A program made the translations under genes and the position numbers. Source: Symsagittifera roscoffensis (lineage: Eukaryota; Xenacoelomorpha; Acoela; Convolutidae). Taken from it: a DNA stretch of 64,000 nt. Positions 45,714-58,700 of this stretch are shown here, piece after piece. The stretch spans positions 42,059,883-42,123,882 of the forward strand of contig NC_087069.1 in assembly GCF_963678635.1 (NCBI RefSeq), written 5' to 3'. How positions within the stretch are numbered: the stretch's first letter is position 1; each line of letters opens with the position of its first letter. The notes under the pieces were generated by a model. That model ran no database searches. It was not told where the DNA came from and worked only from the letters and a program-made list of their open reading frames with translations.

Positions 45714-46905
45714 TCAATCACTTCCGTTACGTGGTCCACAGGATGTTTTAAAAAACATTTCTAGTCTCAAGCTTTCTACGCTAAGTTCTGGGTAATGCAA
45801 TTGTTCAGCTGCATCTTTTAGAGAACTCAAGTCGAAAACAAGAACACAAGGATTTTGGAAACCTACCATAGGAAGAGCTGGAAAGTCTTCGTTGAACTGC
45901 AATTTTTTTTGTAACATAGGGGCGACAAAGAGATATCATATCTAAAGAAACAATTGCTCTTCCAACCCCAAACAATTTTAAGCTCTCTAAAATGACAAAA
46001 TAGATTATTGAGAAGATTTTTGTGAAACTATCCCGCCGCAGCTGAATTTGTTTTCATTCCAACTGATTTTTTTGGAGAATTATTAAAATACTTTCAAGAC
46101 AAAACTCGTTTTGACGAGATAAGATTATGAATGTTCTTGCGATAGTTTCCATGTAATTGTAAGGATCAGATTTTCTTTGCAGATTCCATTGCAAGTATTG
46201 ATGGCTAGGTTCTGCAATTAACTTTCTTCTAGTAAATTGCAGTCAATCGATAATTTTCAGAACAACATTTGGTTTACCAGAAGGCATGTGAAAATTAGTT
46301 TTAGCTCAAAAAAGCTGGATCTTTGGTATTTGGCAGTAACAAGTTTTCACAAGCAACAAATCAATGGCAAGCTTCCCATAGAGTGAAAAAGTGTTCCTTG
46401 TTCCTAAGGAAATTGCTTGATCTGTGAACGGATGCATGTCAATTGCTTTCATAAATTCCTGAAAATTGTATCCATGGCATGCAACAATTCTTTTTAACCC
46501 AATGCAAACGAGTTGAAATTGTTCAATTTTATCCTGTATTTCACACTTTGTTAATAGAAAAGGCACACTATTTACTTAAGTTAAGAAATGATCTGATTTC
46601 TCATCTGAGTCATCCTGTGTTTTTGCTCTATGTTTTGATTTTTTTTTGTGAAAGCATCAAACAACCTTCTCTTGAATAATTGAAGTTTTAAACCACGATA
46701 CAAACCACTCATATTCAAATAGAGATTACAGGTTGTCTCAAAATCTAGGTTAAAACCGCTTTCGTCGAGAAAAGTTTTGAGAATAAAAGATTTTTGAGTG
46801 AAAGATGAAATTATTGTTTTTGAAACTGGGATTTTATCAAAAATCTCCAAAGAAATATATGTAATAGCATCGAAACCAAAATGATTACTTTTAATCAAAC
46901 TCAAT
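45714..46905 (-). pseudogene. Polinton capsid protein remnant (F54H12.2-like)
   Basis: The N-terminal side reads ITYISLEIFDKIPVSKTII, matching the L-E/D-L-F-x-x-P-P-x-Q-T signature of the F54H12.2-like Polinton capsid family. NLDFETTCNLYLNMSGLYRG follows in the place of the usual I-E-F..D-Y-I-D-L strand. The C-terminal side reads CVLVFDLSSLKDAAEQLHY then ESLRLEMFF, matching the F-D-L-T-P-D and R-L-E-L-x-F elements. The assignment is from memory of the family and is supported by order and strand. Confidence 0.6.
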
Positions 46906-46945
46906 TTTGTGAAAACAATTTTTGCGAGATCAACAATTTGTTGAG

Positions 46946-47245
46946 CTATTTTTTCAGAAACTGAACCTGGTTTCGACTTGTTCCACCTCCCAATTGTTCC
47001 TGAACTATTTGTGTTCTTACATCTTCTGCAATTATTTTGAGTTTTTTGTTTCGATTATAAACTATATTTTTTTCATATAAGGGGATAAGATTTCTCCCGT
47101 GAATTTGCACAAGAGCATTAAAACCACTTCCACGTTGTCTGGCATATCCCCAAAAAATGGGAACATAACCAGAAATTTGAGCAGTTAATTCGAACGAGAA
47201 TTTTTTTAAAATAACTATTCCTAGTCTTGTGGAACAGGAAAACAA
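46946..47245 (-). pseudogene. Polinton minor capsid-like remnant
   Basis: PIFWGYARQRGSGFNALVQI has the Y-x-R-Q-R-G-x-G-F/I motif of the Gly-rich head of Polinton minor capsid (penton-like) proteins. A basic helical stretch follows and the end is a VQEQLGGG-type tail. It lies directly before the capsid remnant on the same strand. Confidence 0.6.
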
Positions 47246-47250
47246 CTCCT

Positions 47251-50200
47251 AGGGATAAAAAAGGATTTTTACATGTGGTATCTCCTGGTTCTTATTTGAT
47301 TTTATCGAAAAAGTTTTTTAACAAATTATAAACAGGGAGTTTCTAAAGCACTGATAAATCGTTTATTAACCCGTAGATTTCATATCCACAATATTCCAAA
47401 AGTCTGAGGGTTATGTTGTCTTTTTTTTGATCTACTGTAATCTGATCAACTGATATATAAAATTGGTTTTATTCAAATTCCTGTGCATCTAGACGCTGTA
47501 GAACTTTGTCATAAACGGCCTCAACTATATCAGCGATACTTGGATATAACCCCTGGTCATTATACATTGCTCAAGTCATCGTATTGTCTTCATAATTTTC
47601 TGTTTCATTTATGGAAGAAAACTTCCCCCTCTGTTAAATTTTGGTACAAAGAACGTTCAATTATTTCCAAAATAGCATCCTCCCTTTCTCTATTTAAATG
47701 TTTTTTTTTGATGAAAAATTTGTAAAGGGGCTAAGACTTTTTCTTGGATAAGAAAAAAATAAAGCACTGGAAACTAGCCTAATAGTGAACGATTCCATGA
47801 TTGTTAAATTTCAGATGTAATGGTGAAAAAATAAATCACCTTTAGCAATTCCTCTGCTCGTATTCATAGAGGTTTTCAAGAAATTTTTCCAAGGAATGAA
47901 CTTTGAAAGCATTCAAAATTTCTCATGCGTGCTTTGTTTTTGTTAATTGAACTCTGAAAATTTGTAAAAAGATATCAACAACACCATTCTTTTGACACCA
48001 GCTCAAGTTTCTATCTCCATTGTTTGTTTTGACTCCCTAATATACCTACAAAGCCCAAGTCCATACACCAATATTCTATTATATGACTGGGGAATCTTCA
48101 AGTCTTCTAAAGCATCTGGTTGGAGAATCAAATTTTGTATCAGGTGTCTCGGTTTGTAAAAACTTTTATACTTTTTGATAGACTGCTTGCTTGACTCAAA
48201 TTTTGCACAGAGACCTACGCAGCTGTACCACTAGAAAACAACCTATTGAGTCTTATCTTTTCAGGTTTTGAGAAGGATCAAGTTGTTTTGTTTTTTGCTT
48301 TGGCCTTCTTGTTGATAACAGTTTTAGATGGGTTTTGGGTCGCTTGCAAAATAGTTAAGTAAATAATTGGAAGATCGGTATTTGTTCGTTTTAATGCCCA
48401 CGAAAAAACTTTTTTAGGTTCTTTTTTTTACCTCGGTTAATTTATATGATTTTGTCTGAGTGACTCAATGTAGTCCTACGAGAATTCAAAATTTAATCAC
48501 TCAGACGCTTTTTATTACTCGTTCTCAATCTTGCATTTACAGTACTGTAAATATAGTCGAAACCTCTTGGTATAGTGTCTTCTTTTTCTTGCTTTTGTTC
48601 CTATTCATATTTTAGGAATCGAACTTTGTGATTGAAAACCTGAAAACATAATTAGAACAAATGATCCATGATATGTCGATCGTTCAATGACAAATGAAGA
48701 TATTATAGGCATAAGTTGCAAGCCTTTAGAAAAAGCTTTAAATAATTCTTCTTTTATGCAATGAAGCCCTTCTTCATGTGAGTTCCGATATAATTCTTCG
48801 ACAATCTATGACTTATACTTTTTGGAGATGCCGTAGTTCTCCTCCGGGCAAGTTTACTAGACAGTCACAAAGGAAATGAATAAAACTTTTGGGCAATGGA
48901 TAATGAATAAGGTAAATGTTTTAAAAAAGTAAAGTAGAGAGACGTATTGTAACATCAATATCCAAGAACTTTTCGTCTCTGTTCCTGGTGGTAAAAATTG
49001 GCCGGAATTGAACCACTGCTTGTGCAATATTTTTGCGAATCAAATGTTTTGGAATTAAATCAATGAGTAAACGACTATCAGGACTAGTTGATGCATCTTG
49101 ATGCCAGTCTTTAATTGAGATCCGAGACATAATTGCTGACTTAAAGTATTATTTGTGAAAAAACCTCTCCTTGGCTAAAACAAGACCCAAGAGTATTTTG
49201 TAGTTCAACATCTCTTTCAAATTTCCTTTGATGGAACAATGATTAATAAATTGTAATCAGTACCCTCTGTTTTTCAGCAGTGACAATTTCGACAAAAAAT
49301 TTAAAGTTTGAAATTTCATTACAAGAATGATATCAAACAATTGGTTCCAGTTTTTGGGGGGTTTTTATTCAAGTCAAAATTTATTCCTTGGATAAAATAC
49401 ATAAATTTGAAAAATAAAAAAAATTGTCTAAAACTGTGTGAAATGTGCTTATTTTCCTTTAATTGGCACAGAAAAACTAAAAAAGACTTTCTATTGGAAC
49501 GTTCAAAAAACGTCCCTGATTTTCGTTCATGCTTTTTCATCAAATAAACATTTCGCAAATTTAATTGTGTATAGCCACTTTAAAAAAACTGGGAAGGTTA
49601 TCTTCTCGTGAAAACAGTTTTGATTTGAGCATTACTACCCCAAATGGAACAGAGAGTAGATTATAAACCAAAAATGGACATTGCGTAGCTGTTAGATTTA
49701 CCATATAAGCAATTCATTGAACCTATAAGTCATTTAAACGAAGAGTAGGTGATGGTATCTGCTATATGTCAAGCATATCCTAACTTTTGTTGGGATTACA
49801 ATGCAAAATCTCTGTTTATCTCTGCCTTTGAAAAATTTTGTGGAAAATTCATTGCTAATCATGAGTTGTTTTCTATTTTTCATCGATCTGTTCAGTTGAC
49901 ATATGCAAATCCACTTAGAATTATCGCTCGATCAAATTTTCCAGAATTTCGGTAAATATCATTTCACTTACCAAAATAGTGAATCTTTTAATACTTTGTA
50001 CAAACGCAGTTTTTTTTCCAATTTTACTTCAACAACAAATATTATTCAACATCAATAACAATATCATCTAAGCTCTGTCCAAAAGCCTTCGCTCTCCACA
50101 CTCTCTCTCGGATCAGCTTTTCTGAAAAAGATTCAAAAACTTCAAAAGCCTATTTTTTTGAAAATTCGTTGATTGTTTTCTTGATGTTTATGATAGTTAT

Positions 50201-50860
50201 TGAGAATGTCAATTTTTCAGTTTATACTTAAAATTTTGTTTTTAAAAGTCTTTTCAAAATTGTTTGTTTTAACGTATAATTTTATATAAGTTTTAACAAG
50301 TTTTTAAAAACTATCTCGGATGTTTTGCAAGGATCACAACTGCATTGATTTTTTCAAGAAATTTACAAAAGTTTTATTAATTCTTTTCTACAAGTTGGTA
50401 AATTGTTGTGGATTTTTACTAGACATTTTTCGAATTTAAGAAGATTTTTCTGTGAGTTGCAAGTTTTTTTTTTTAGTTTTTTCTATAAAATTGCATAAAA
50501 GTTTATCAAAATACTAGAAGCGCAAAATTTATTATAACTTGTATATTTGTACTAAGAAATTTTCTAAAAGAATGACTTAAGGTGTCTGTTGTTTTTTATC
50601 AACATACATGCAAAAAATTTTTTTTTTCAGTGATCAATTTTAGAACGGATAAACAATAAAAAATAATTATTAGCAGTTCAAGAAACCTTTGTCCTTTTTC
50701 TTACCCCGGCAAATAGAAAATCATTTGCAAGTTGAGCCACACATCTGGAGTCTGGAAACATGGAATACTCCATCTCAACGTGTTATGCTATCTGTGATAT
50801 CATCTAAAGCGTTCCAAGCCTGCATAAGATGCAAATGATGCTCGTCAAAACCTCTTCCAA
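47251..50860. other. AT-rich spacer, possibly decayed Polinton interior
   Basis: Short frames on both strands. The minus-strand frame at 48,921-49,130 is the least AT-driven (IKDWHQDASTSPDSRLLIDL, VVQFRPIFTTRNRDEKFLDI) and may be a fragment of a further gene, but I cannot name it. The plus-strand frame at 49,749-49,955 also has no recognisable motif. Confidence 0.4.
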
Positions 50861-50865
50861 TGATC

Positions 50866-51174
50866 TCAACCATATGCCAAACTTGAATGGGAACATCGGT
50901 TCAAAACTCGAAAGAGTACATTATGTTTTTGTTCTGAACGGAGAGTATCAGCTTGAAACAATGTAAATGACTGAGTAAAAACAACGAATGTGACTGATTT
51001 AGAACTGAGAGAGATTTCATATAAAGACTGAGGGGTGTCGTCAATTATTTTGCGTGGGTTCAAACAATAAATCAAAAGATTTTCCATAAATGGACTGTAC
51101 TTGTTCCCAATCAGATTTAAGTCTCCTTTGGAAAGTTGTATAAACCGTCGTGTCCAATCGAAATTTAGTTCCAT
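50866..51174 (-). pseudogene. Possible further Polinton-type capsid fragment
   Basis: A minus-strand 102-codon frame with FIQLSKGDLNLIGNKYSPF followed by VTFVVFTQSFTLFQAD. The layout loosely recalls the middle of F54H12.2-like capsids, where a G-x-x-H-x-D-x-F segment precedes a basic strand and a D-x-F-x-L-M segment. The similarity is weak and it may be unrelated. Confidence 0.22.
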
Positions 51175-53330
51175 TTCAGGTTTTTTTCCTAATCTGACCC
51201 TTCCAACAAAAAAATATATTCATCTATGTCTTTTTTTTGGTTGCCGCATCCGATCAGAGAAAAAAAATAAATTTTGAGGACTTAAAGAAAAAATATACAC
51301 AATAGGAATTGCAAAAAGAATGACCACAACTTGTATGCTGTAAAAAAAAAGAAATATGGCCGACAAAAAAAAATTAAAACAAATTAAATTTCTGCAAGTT
51401 TTTCCATCAATTCAATTGAATTTTTTTGTAGATAACTATTGAAAAACTGCCGGCTTTTGAGAATATATTCAAGTTCTTTGATTTTCATAAAAAATTAGAA
51501 GTAAGGAATTTTTGAAAGCAAATCTCGGGGAATCTTGTTCCGATCCTAATCATACAAGATTTCGCATTTTGAAAATCTTTAAAGAAATGGAGTAAAAGAA
51601 CTTTGCTGGGGAATTTTGACAGATATTGGTTTTGAATAGGGAATAAAAACACTCTTTGAATTTTTTATCGGAAGACATTTGATTAATTTCAAAGTTTCAG
51701 AACAAAAAAATTCTGTGAGTTTAATGCTTTGATGAGCAATATTTGGTTCAAAAGTAACCTCTTTGATCTAGTAAGTTTACCTAAAGGGAAATTTACTTTG
51801 TCGGAGAACACTATTTTGGACAACATAAGCGTTCGAACAATTTTGACAATGGTAAGAATCTGCATCCCTTTCATCAATAAGGATGTCGGTCAAAAAAATT
51901 TTTCTCTTACAATAAATGGAGAATTGGACATGAGAAATTGTATTTGGACATGAGATTCAGGATAATTTTATCAACTCTCATACTACCAAGAAGCTCATTC
52001 CCAAATTAAAGCCTGTAATTTGATTTCGGGACAGAAAATGCAGCTGGAACTAGCCCTAGCTTAGCCCTAGAACTAGCCATTTTGGAACTAGCCCTAGCTT
52101 AGCTTGTTTGCTTGAAATATGCCTGAAATATTGCTGATATCGTGAACACCTAAAGTCTCATCAATATTTTTTTCGTTGTAGTCCAAGTTGCAATCGCTAA
52201 GAAATGGATTGTATGCCATTCTGACAATCCCGGACACAAACTGATGCGATTTGTTCCTAGTAAGTCCGCAGTATTCGCTGGATTCTGTTAACGGTCCTAT
52301 CGATTATTTCGTCAGCCTCAACTTTTTGGCAATCTGTTCTTGCTATCTTTTTTCTGCATGGGCTTCAATTCTTCAGGTTTTTTCATCTACACGCTTTCAT
52401 CTCACTGAAGTCTCTTTTCATCCGTGGATCCGAACCTTTCAACTTAGACGTTTTTTTTTTCCAGTCTAATGAGTCGAGGTTGAAATAGGTTTATTATAAA
52501 GAACACAGCAAAAAGTGCACTATATCTTGCTGCTGACCTCAGTTTTTTTCCAAAGTGGCATACTACGACTGCTCTCCGTAGCAGACTAACCAAATAGTCC
52601 ACGGTTTTCTTGAAATTTTCTCAACAGCCAGTGTCCCATAAATCTCTCGCATCATGGTTCTTTCAGAGAAGGTTTTCGTTTTTTTGACTTGGTGAATTCC
52701 AGAATTGCAACATCTCCACAAATTAGCCAGCATGTTCACTTAGAACAACAGCGCCAGGCTTTGTTATTCGGCTGTTTTCGGCGTTCATTTGCTTTCCAGC
52801 TACTCTCCTTTTTCTATGGCTAATCCTGGAAAGCACCAGACTACTGTCACAGCACTTCCTAGGTAATTCAATTTCTAATGACGCGCGAGCCTTTTTCCTT
52901 TAATAGCTTGCGCATATCAATCTTGACTCAAGCATGGGTAATACCATTGCCGCTTCGGTCATGTTCAATTTAGATTCTGGTTTGGATTTCTTCTTACGAC
53001 GGGCGTTCTCACAATCAGATCGTTTCTTCTTCAAAATTTCTTGATATGCTGATGGTTAGATTTTTCTTCCATCTTCTAGTGGCTTCCTCAGAGATAACGA
53101 GTTGCATGTGATGTAGCGCCGGAGCACTCCTGAACACAGCACAATATTTTTGTATTTATTATCAGAAAAATTCTCAACCATCCTTTTATTGGTTAAAATC
53201 TTTCAAACTTGTCGCGTAATGGAATCAGATATAAACTATATTTATTATTGGTTATAAATTGGATGTTTTATCTCTATAAAATATTTAATTTTAACCAATC
53301 ACGATCCATCTAACTAACAACCCACTTATT
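51175..53330. other. AT-rich spacer with a short direct repeat
   Basis: No gene seen. TGGAACTAGCCCTAGCTTAG occurs twice, at 52,045 and 52,083, 38 bases apart. The frame at 52,251-52,469 is Phe/Ser-rich with no motif. Confidence 0.5.
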
Positions 53331-53628
53331 TGTAAGTGCTGAAATTACTTGTAATTTCAGCACCAGAGAGATTTGAATTTAACTTAGAAATTAGTTACCT
53401 CTCCAAGAGAACTTTAGCAATCGCAATAAGCCAGTATATTCTAGATCTATTGACCCTAGCAGAGACTAGTTGAACACCCTGAGACTAGTAGATATAAGAG
53501 TAAGATTAGGATCGGTATTAGACTAAGAAGTTGCACAAATCTATCCGGCCGAAAATAAGATAGCGTGACGAACAGACGGTGTACCCTATCCGAAATTACT
53601 CTATGAGTTACACCTCGAACCTAACTCA
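53331..53628 (+). repeat. Candidate 5' LTR of A-rich Gypsy element
   Basis: A TG...CA segment of about 298 bases: it starts TGTAAGTGCTG, contains a perfect 13 bp inverted repeat near its start and ends CTAACTCA, two bases before a TGG primer-like site. No second copy is in the window to confirm the edges. Confidence 0.35.
53336..53363. repeat. Perfect 28-base palindrome
   Basis: GTGCTGAAATTAC, two bases TT, then GTAATTTCAGCAC. It is a stable hairpin near the start of the candidate LTR. Confidence 0.9.
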
Positions 53629-53630
53629 TC

Positions 53631-53645
53631 TGGTGCGATCATAAG
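53631..53645 (+). promoter_or_regulatory. Candidate primer-binding site of A-rich Gypsy element
   Basis: TGGTGCGATCATAAG starts two bases after the candidate LTR end. TGG would pair with a tRNA CCA end. The tRNA is not identified. Confidence 0.3.
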
Positions 53646-55030
53646 TCTCGATCAAGACCTTAAAAAACAAATTAGCTTAGAACTAACCGATAGATTAGAA
53701 TTAGACAAAAACATTTTCAAAAAAAGTTACATGATAATAATCTAATTGAAATGTCTCTACGACTCAATAGATTAGAACCGCTATTCCGCACAATCCTAGA
53801 ACTACCAGGCATTGAAAGAAGGCCTCGGACAAGAGACGATCTACGACTACGAAGAAACTTACCATTAAGTTTCATGGTCGTACGGCAAAAGCCAGACCAA
53901 ACTTTCATATTTAGAAATTTACTAGACAGGAATTTAGATTTTCATTTGCAAACATAGAAACCTTATAACTTCAAGGATTATTACATGCGCTAATTCCCAT
54001 TTACTATTGTACAATAACGATTTATAAAAACACCTCAAATCGTTTCCTCTAAATCTGCAGTAAAATCAAAAAAAGGATATCTTGAAAATATATTTATTGA
54101 AAAGAAAAAATAAAAATTAGTTGACATGATCATAAATTGTTAGTATATATAAATCATGCTGGCATCCCCGGCTTCATCACCTAAACATAACAGCAATCAT
54201 TAAACCACTAATATCATCAAACACTAAATTTTTCTATCAGATAAATTTAAAGGCTTATCCAAATTTTTACCTCTATTTCATTTCAACTTGTTCAATTTTA
54301 AACTAGATCATCAAGGCTTTCCTTGGATCTCCATTAAATAGTTAAAAAGAATCGATTTTATACCATAAAAAATTATAACCTGATAATCAAGACCTATCCT
54401 GGGATCAAATAGAACAATTTTGTTCTCCCCCACCCAATAAATAAAGTGTCTAACGACCTCAAACGTCGATTCTTACCCAACCCTTTCAAAGACCCAGGAC
54501 TAATAGAAATTTTTCAATCACACTAACCAATCAAATTAAGCTAAACAGTAAAGAACTTCGGTTATTCAATCCTTCACTTAATCCCCCCTCTTACCTGACC
54601 CAGGCTAAAACTTAAATCTTAGTAAGTATTAAAACAGTAGCTAACGAACTACCTGTGTTCTAATTATACCTGAACCTTGTGAATCGATTTACTAATCTCC
54701 AACCCTTGAACACAATCACTACCCCTAAGTAAGATTAAGTAAGTTAACACCTTATTTTAGAAGAGCCACGAGAAAGTAACAATCATTCTTCGGAATCGAT
54801 TTATACTTTTCTCTCCAACCCTACATAAAAAACCCGAGTTAGGCTAACCAAAAAATCGTAAGGACTAACAGTCTAAGATATTAAAATCACTAATTACAAT
54901 CTTGCACCCTTCATCCTAAATCTTATGTCACTGAACAATTTAGGAAATAAACAAACAATCGTACTATATAATTGTGAAATAAATAACGAAGCATACGATC
55001 TTGTAATTACACCGCACAAACGAACAATCG
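53646..55030 (+). other. Leader of A-rich Gypsy element
   Basis: A small frame at 53,751-53,957 (RLNRLEPLFRTILELPGIER) has the Arg/Leu-rich texture of coding sequence and may be an N-terminal leader piece. From 54.0 to 55.0 kb there is no credible gene; the plus strand is C/A-rich with AACCCT-like strings. Confidence 0.45.
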
Positions 55031-55037
55031 GATATAT

Positions 55038-56595
55038 TTGCACAAAACGTCAAACAATAAAAAGAAAATTTTAAGTAAACAAAGACAAATCACGCGAAAA
55101 AGATTTTCAAAGCGTAGAAACGCAGTCTCTGAATCAGAAGTCAGCACTTTAGATGCACTCTATAAACTAAAAGAAACAGTAAATAAAAACTACCCAGTTC
55201 ACGACCAATTATTTTTTTCCGATTCAGAAGCCACATCACACTCATCAAAACAAGGAAAAAGAAGAATGAAAAAGATATACAAAAATAAACTAGTAAGTTT
55301 ATACAATTGGAATCAACCAATCAGACACATCGAACATTACGCACTGACAGTTATAAAATGAAAAAATGAGCCAAAGTCCAAGTGATGACAGTCCAGACGA
55401 AAACTCTGTTTTCCCTTTTATTATAAATTCACTCACTGAAGATAGAGGACAAAGACAATTTGTACTAATTTAATTGCAAATGTATTTGAACAAGGAATTA
55501 GCCCAAGTAAAGCAGAAATACCAGAAGTAAAAATCAAAAGACAAACTATCGATCATTATTTAAAAGGAATATGTAACCTAAAACAACCATATGGAATCTA
55601 CACCATAGACCATAGAACTCAGCACAGAAAGTTGATATCATAGCAAACATGTTATTCGAACAGACGATGTCGACATAGATTTTTCAAAAGTATTCACAGA
55701 ATACATTAAAAATATACAACACCAAAATTCACAAAGAGCAAACTCAATTTTCACCATTGATGTTTTTTCACTAATATATAGTTATGTATCTATACTAGAA
55801 AATATAGGAACTGAAATCACATCACCGGTTCAACCATCAAGACACACAAATGTCAGAAATGAAATTGCCGCATTCTCAGCATTTTTAAACACAATTCGTA
55901 AAAAATTTTCGAACAATGAAATTTCACCAAATATCAAGCATGATTCACAAAAAATCTTAGCATGGTTCATAATTGATTATTTTGCACATAATAATGATTT
56001 AATTGCACAAGCAAGAGAAAATTTCAGACCTCAAAGTACCAATGAAGACACTGTCATTGCAGAACAATCAGACTATATTTGGGACCCTGAATGGTCTCAT
56101 CCATTATTTCTGAACATACCAATAGACATCTCAAGTCAAGCAATCAATATAATTTCTATTCACAAAGACTATGTAAAGGTATTTCCACTTACAATAGATG
56201 CAACACATTTAAACTATAATTCATTTTTACCTGATAGAAGACAAAAAAATAGTTTCAATTCAACTCTTGTACAACAAGAAAACTTAAATGGAACTAGAAA
56301 TCTTACACAACAAGTTATTCAAACACCATCATTTTTTATAAATGAAGAAATAGTTGAAACAATTGTAACAACTACACAGCAAAGTATTTCACCAATACAT
56401 CCAAACCTTACAACGCCAAAACCAAAGACTTCAATATTACCTCAAGTAACATTGCAATCTACGGTTAAACTCTCGGTTGCTCCGAAATTTTCACATATGG
56501 ATTACCAAACATTTAGACCAATGACGAAACCACCACAAAAACAAGAATATTCACCCAAAGTTATTTTGCAGAACACAATTATAACTACGTAAATA
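55038..56595 (+). pseudogene. N-terminal gag extension of A-rich Gypsy element
   Basis: The head (55,038-55,361) is basic (RQITRKRFSKRRN, KQGKRRMKKIYKNK) and Ser-rich. A long open stretch from about 55,680 to 56,592 has no ATG in its first two hundred codons. It encodes helical pieces (IAAFSAFLNTIRKKFSNNE, ILAWFIIDYFAHNNDLIAQ) and then a Pro/Thr/Gln-rich stretch. It lies directly upstream of the capsid part. An extension of this size before the capsid is unusual for Gypsy gag. No known domain. Confidence 0.55.
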
Positions 56596-56929
56596 TATCA
56601 CAAACATCTGAACCCCCTCGTACAAACCCTCACAATCGTTCATTTTCACAACGACAAAATTTCCAAAAACAAATATCAAATTTCGTAAATTTTAATGATA
56701 ACCCACGAAATCCAACAGAACAAAGGGAAAACTATCCATTTTTTCAACAGTATAAAAATAGTAAACAGCCATACCAAAATAAACAAAAAACACCTTACTA
56801 TACACCTAATTGTCTGTCATCAGATGATGACAATTTTCGTGACCAAAACCATCAACAAAATTTTCAAAACCAAAGACTCACTCTTATCACGTAAGTCAAC
56901 CAGATATTTTTGAACCATATACACGAGAA

Positions 56930-57860
56930 CAACATATGCGACAACCTAGACCAAATCACGCATCTCAAAATAATAATTTTTACCCACAAAACCCTGCAAA
57001 TACTGATTATTATCATTCAACACAAAAGCAAAATGAAATACAACTACCATATTATTTGCAACAACATGAAATAACAAAAAATCAACTGACAAATTTTTCA
57101 CAAATGCCAAATGCCGCAGAATCACTACAGATGACTATGAATCCATACCTCATGGGTGGATTATCAATAACATCAAATAAACCACTGATGGTATTCACAG
57201 GCACAGACCCTGAATATTCTGTGGAAGACTACTCAAACGCAGTCACAGCAAACTTAATTTTAAATATCGGAGCTGAACCAATTAATACATCACTCGATCA
57301 AAATTGGATACATGGACGCACAGCGTTAATCCAAACAACACTTGATGGCGCAGCTCAGAAATAGTTTTCAGTTTTACCAATAGACATAAAAACAGATTGG
57401 AAAAGATTTACACAAAAATTTTTGAAAATGTTTGATTCTGAAAGAAATAAACAACATCAAAAAGTTTTTTGTAACGAAATTCGTAGACTACCAAATGAAA
57501 CAATCAAACAATTGGCAGTTAGAACCGAAACACTAGTTCGAAAAGCAGATTAAATGATTTCTCATGATTATAAAAACACGAAAATGACAGAAATTTTAAT
57601 GATCACTCTAACACCCCAATTAAGAAAAATAGCTATTAAAAAGAGAGCATCACATCCCTCATCAATTCGAGAACCGGATTTTGATTTCAGAAAACTAGTT
57701 GACAAATTAGAACAAGCAGAAACCACAATGAAACTTGAAGAAACAGAAAATCTCAAACTACAATACGTTAATAGAATCGAAACAAATGCTACACATGTAA
57801 ACAACATACGTGATTCAGACGTAGACCTAACTGAAAAATTACTGAAATTTTGAACATATA
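56930..57860 (+). pseudogene. Gag capsid part of A-rich Gypsy element
   Basis: Gln/Asn-rich head, then LMVFTGTDPEYSVEDYSNAV, the usual entry to retrotransposon gag capsids (F-x-G-x-D-P...), then WKRFTQKFLKMFDSERNK and RRLPNETIKQLAVRTETLV in the place of the conserved capsid helices. A coiled-coil-like piece follows (LEQAETTMKLEETENLK). Confidence 0.8.
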
Positions 57861-57906
57861 TGAGAAAAATCCCAATTTCAAAGGTAAACCATCTTTCAAG
57901 AAATGA

Positions 57907-57948
57907 TGTAATTATTGCCGAAGATACGGACACAGCATTGCCGAATGT
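57907..57948 (+). other. CCHC zinc knuckle of A-rich Gypsy gag
   Basis: Reads CNYCRRYGHSIAEC, an exact C-x2-C-x4-H-x4-C spacing, the RNA-binding nucleocapsid motif. It sits between the capsid part and the Arg/Ser/Asn-rich tail. Confidence 0.88.
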
Positions 57949-58019
57949 AGACAAAAACAACAGGATGATCAAAATAAACCGCAAAAATACAAGGAACTAA
58001 ATAAATCATTCTATCAATA

Positions 58020-58700
58020 TATGAAAAAGGATCAAAATTTACCAAACAAAAATATACATAGTAACTACAGCTCTGGTAAACCACTCCCAAATAATTCAAA
58101 TTACTCAAGAAATCAATCACTCTATAACACTAGTTATAGAGGTAGATCACCAGAACAACGAAATTCACGAAATTTCTCACAAAATAGATATAGTCGATCA
58201 AACAGCCAAAAGAACCAGTATAGAAACAACTATTCACGATCAAACTCAAACAGAACAGAATTTTTTGATACCAGTTCCCATTCAGATTCTAATAATAGAC
58301 ACTATTCAAACGATAGATCACGTAATTCATCATACAATAGAAATAGAAACTACTCAAAAAATAGAAGTAGAAGTTATTCAAACAATAGAAATCAACGTTA
58401 CCAAAACAATAGATCAAGAAACAACTCCTACAATAGATCTAATTATCAAGGAAACAAAAACAATTACTATAATAGGTCACGAAACAACTCACAAAATAGG
58501 AATCCCAATTATAACAATCGAAGAAATTTTTCTCAATCCCCTTATAGAAACAAAAACCGTTGCCCTGATTCCCAACCCAAATATAGAAGTAACACACCGA
58601 AACATCAGCGACAAATTAATCAGGTACAAGCAACTGAAGAAACAACTTCAGATCCCCCTGGTATTGACAACACAGAAATACCGAACTACAATTAAACCAC
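58020..58700 (+). pseudogene. Arg/Ser/Asn/Tyr-rich gag tail of A-rich Gypsy element
   Basis: A 224-codon open segment made of degenerate repeats such as SRNNSYNR, NYSKNRSRSYSNN, RYQNNRSRNNS. The composition is like SR proteins and RGG/YN prion-like tails, which bind RNA and form condensates. It follows the zinc knuckle, so an RNA-binding role for the element's own RNA is the simplest inference. The overlapping frame at 58,265-58,705 is an Ile/Thr-rich echo of the repeats. Confidence 0.75.

Larger units (their letters stand above)
45705..47250 (-). mobile_element. Polinton/Maverick fossil, capsid region
   Basis: On the minus strand, a minor-capsid-like and a capsid-like sequence lie next to each other in that order, as in Polintons. 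It is heavily broken (at least five disruptions in 1.5 kb). Polintons are normally 15-20 kb with terminal inverted repeats, a protein-primed DNA polymerase and an integrase. None of those could be identified in the AT-rich flanks, so only this part is recognisable. No age estimate is possible without a second copy. Confidence 0.6.
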
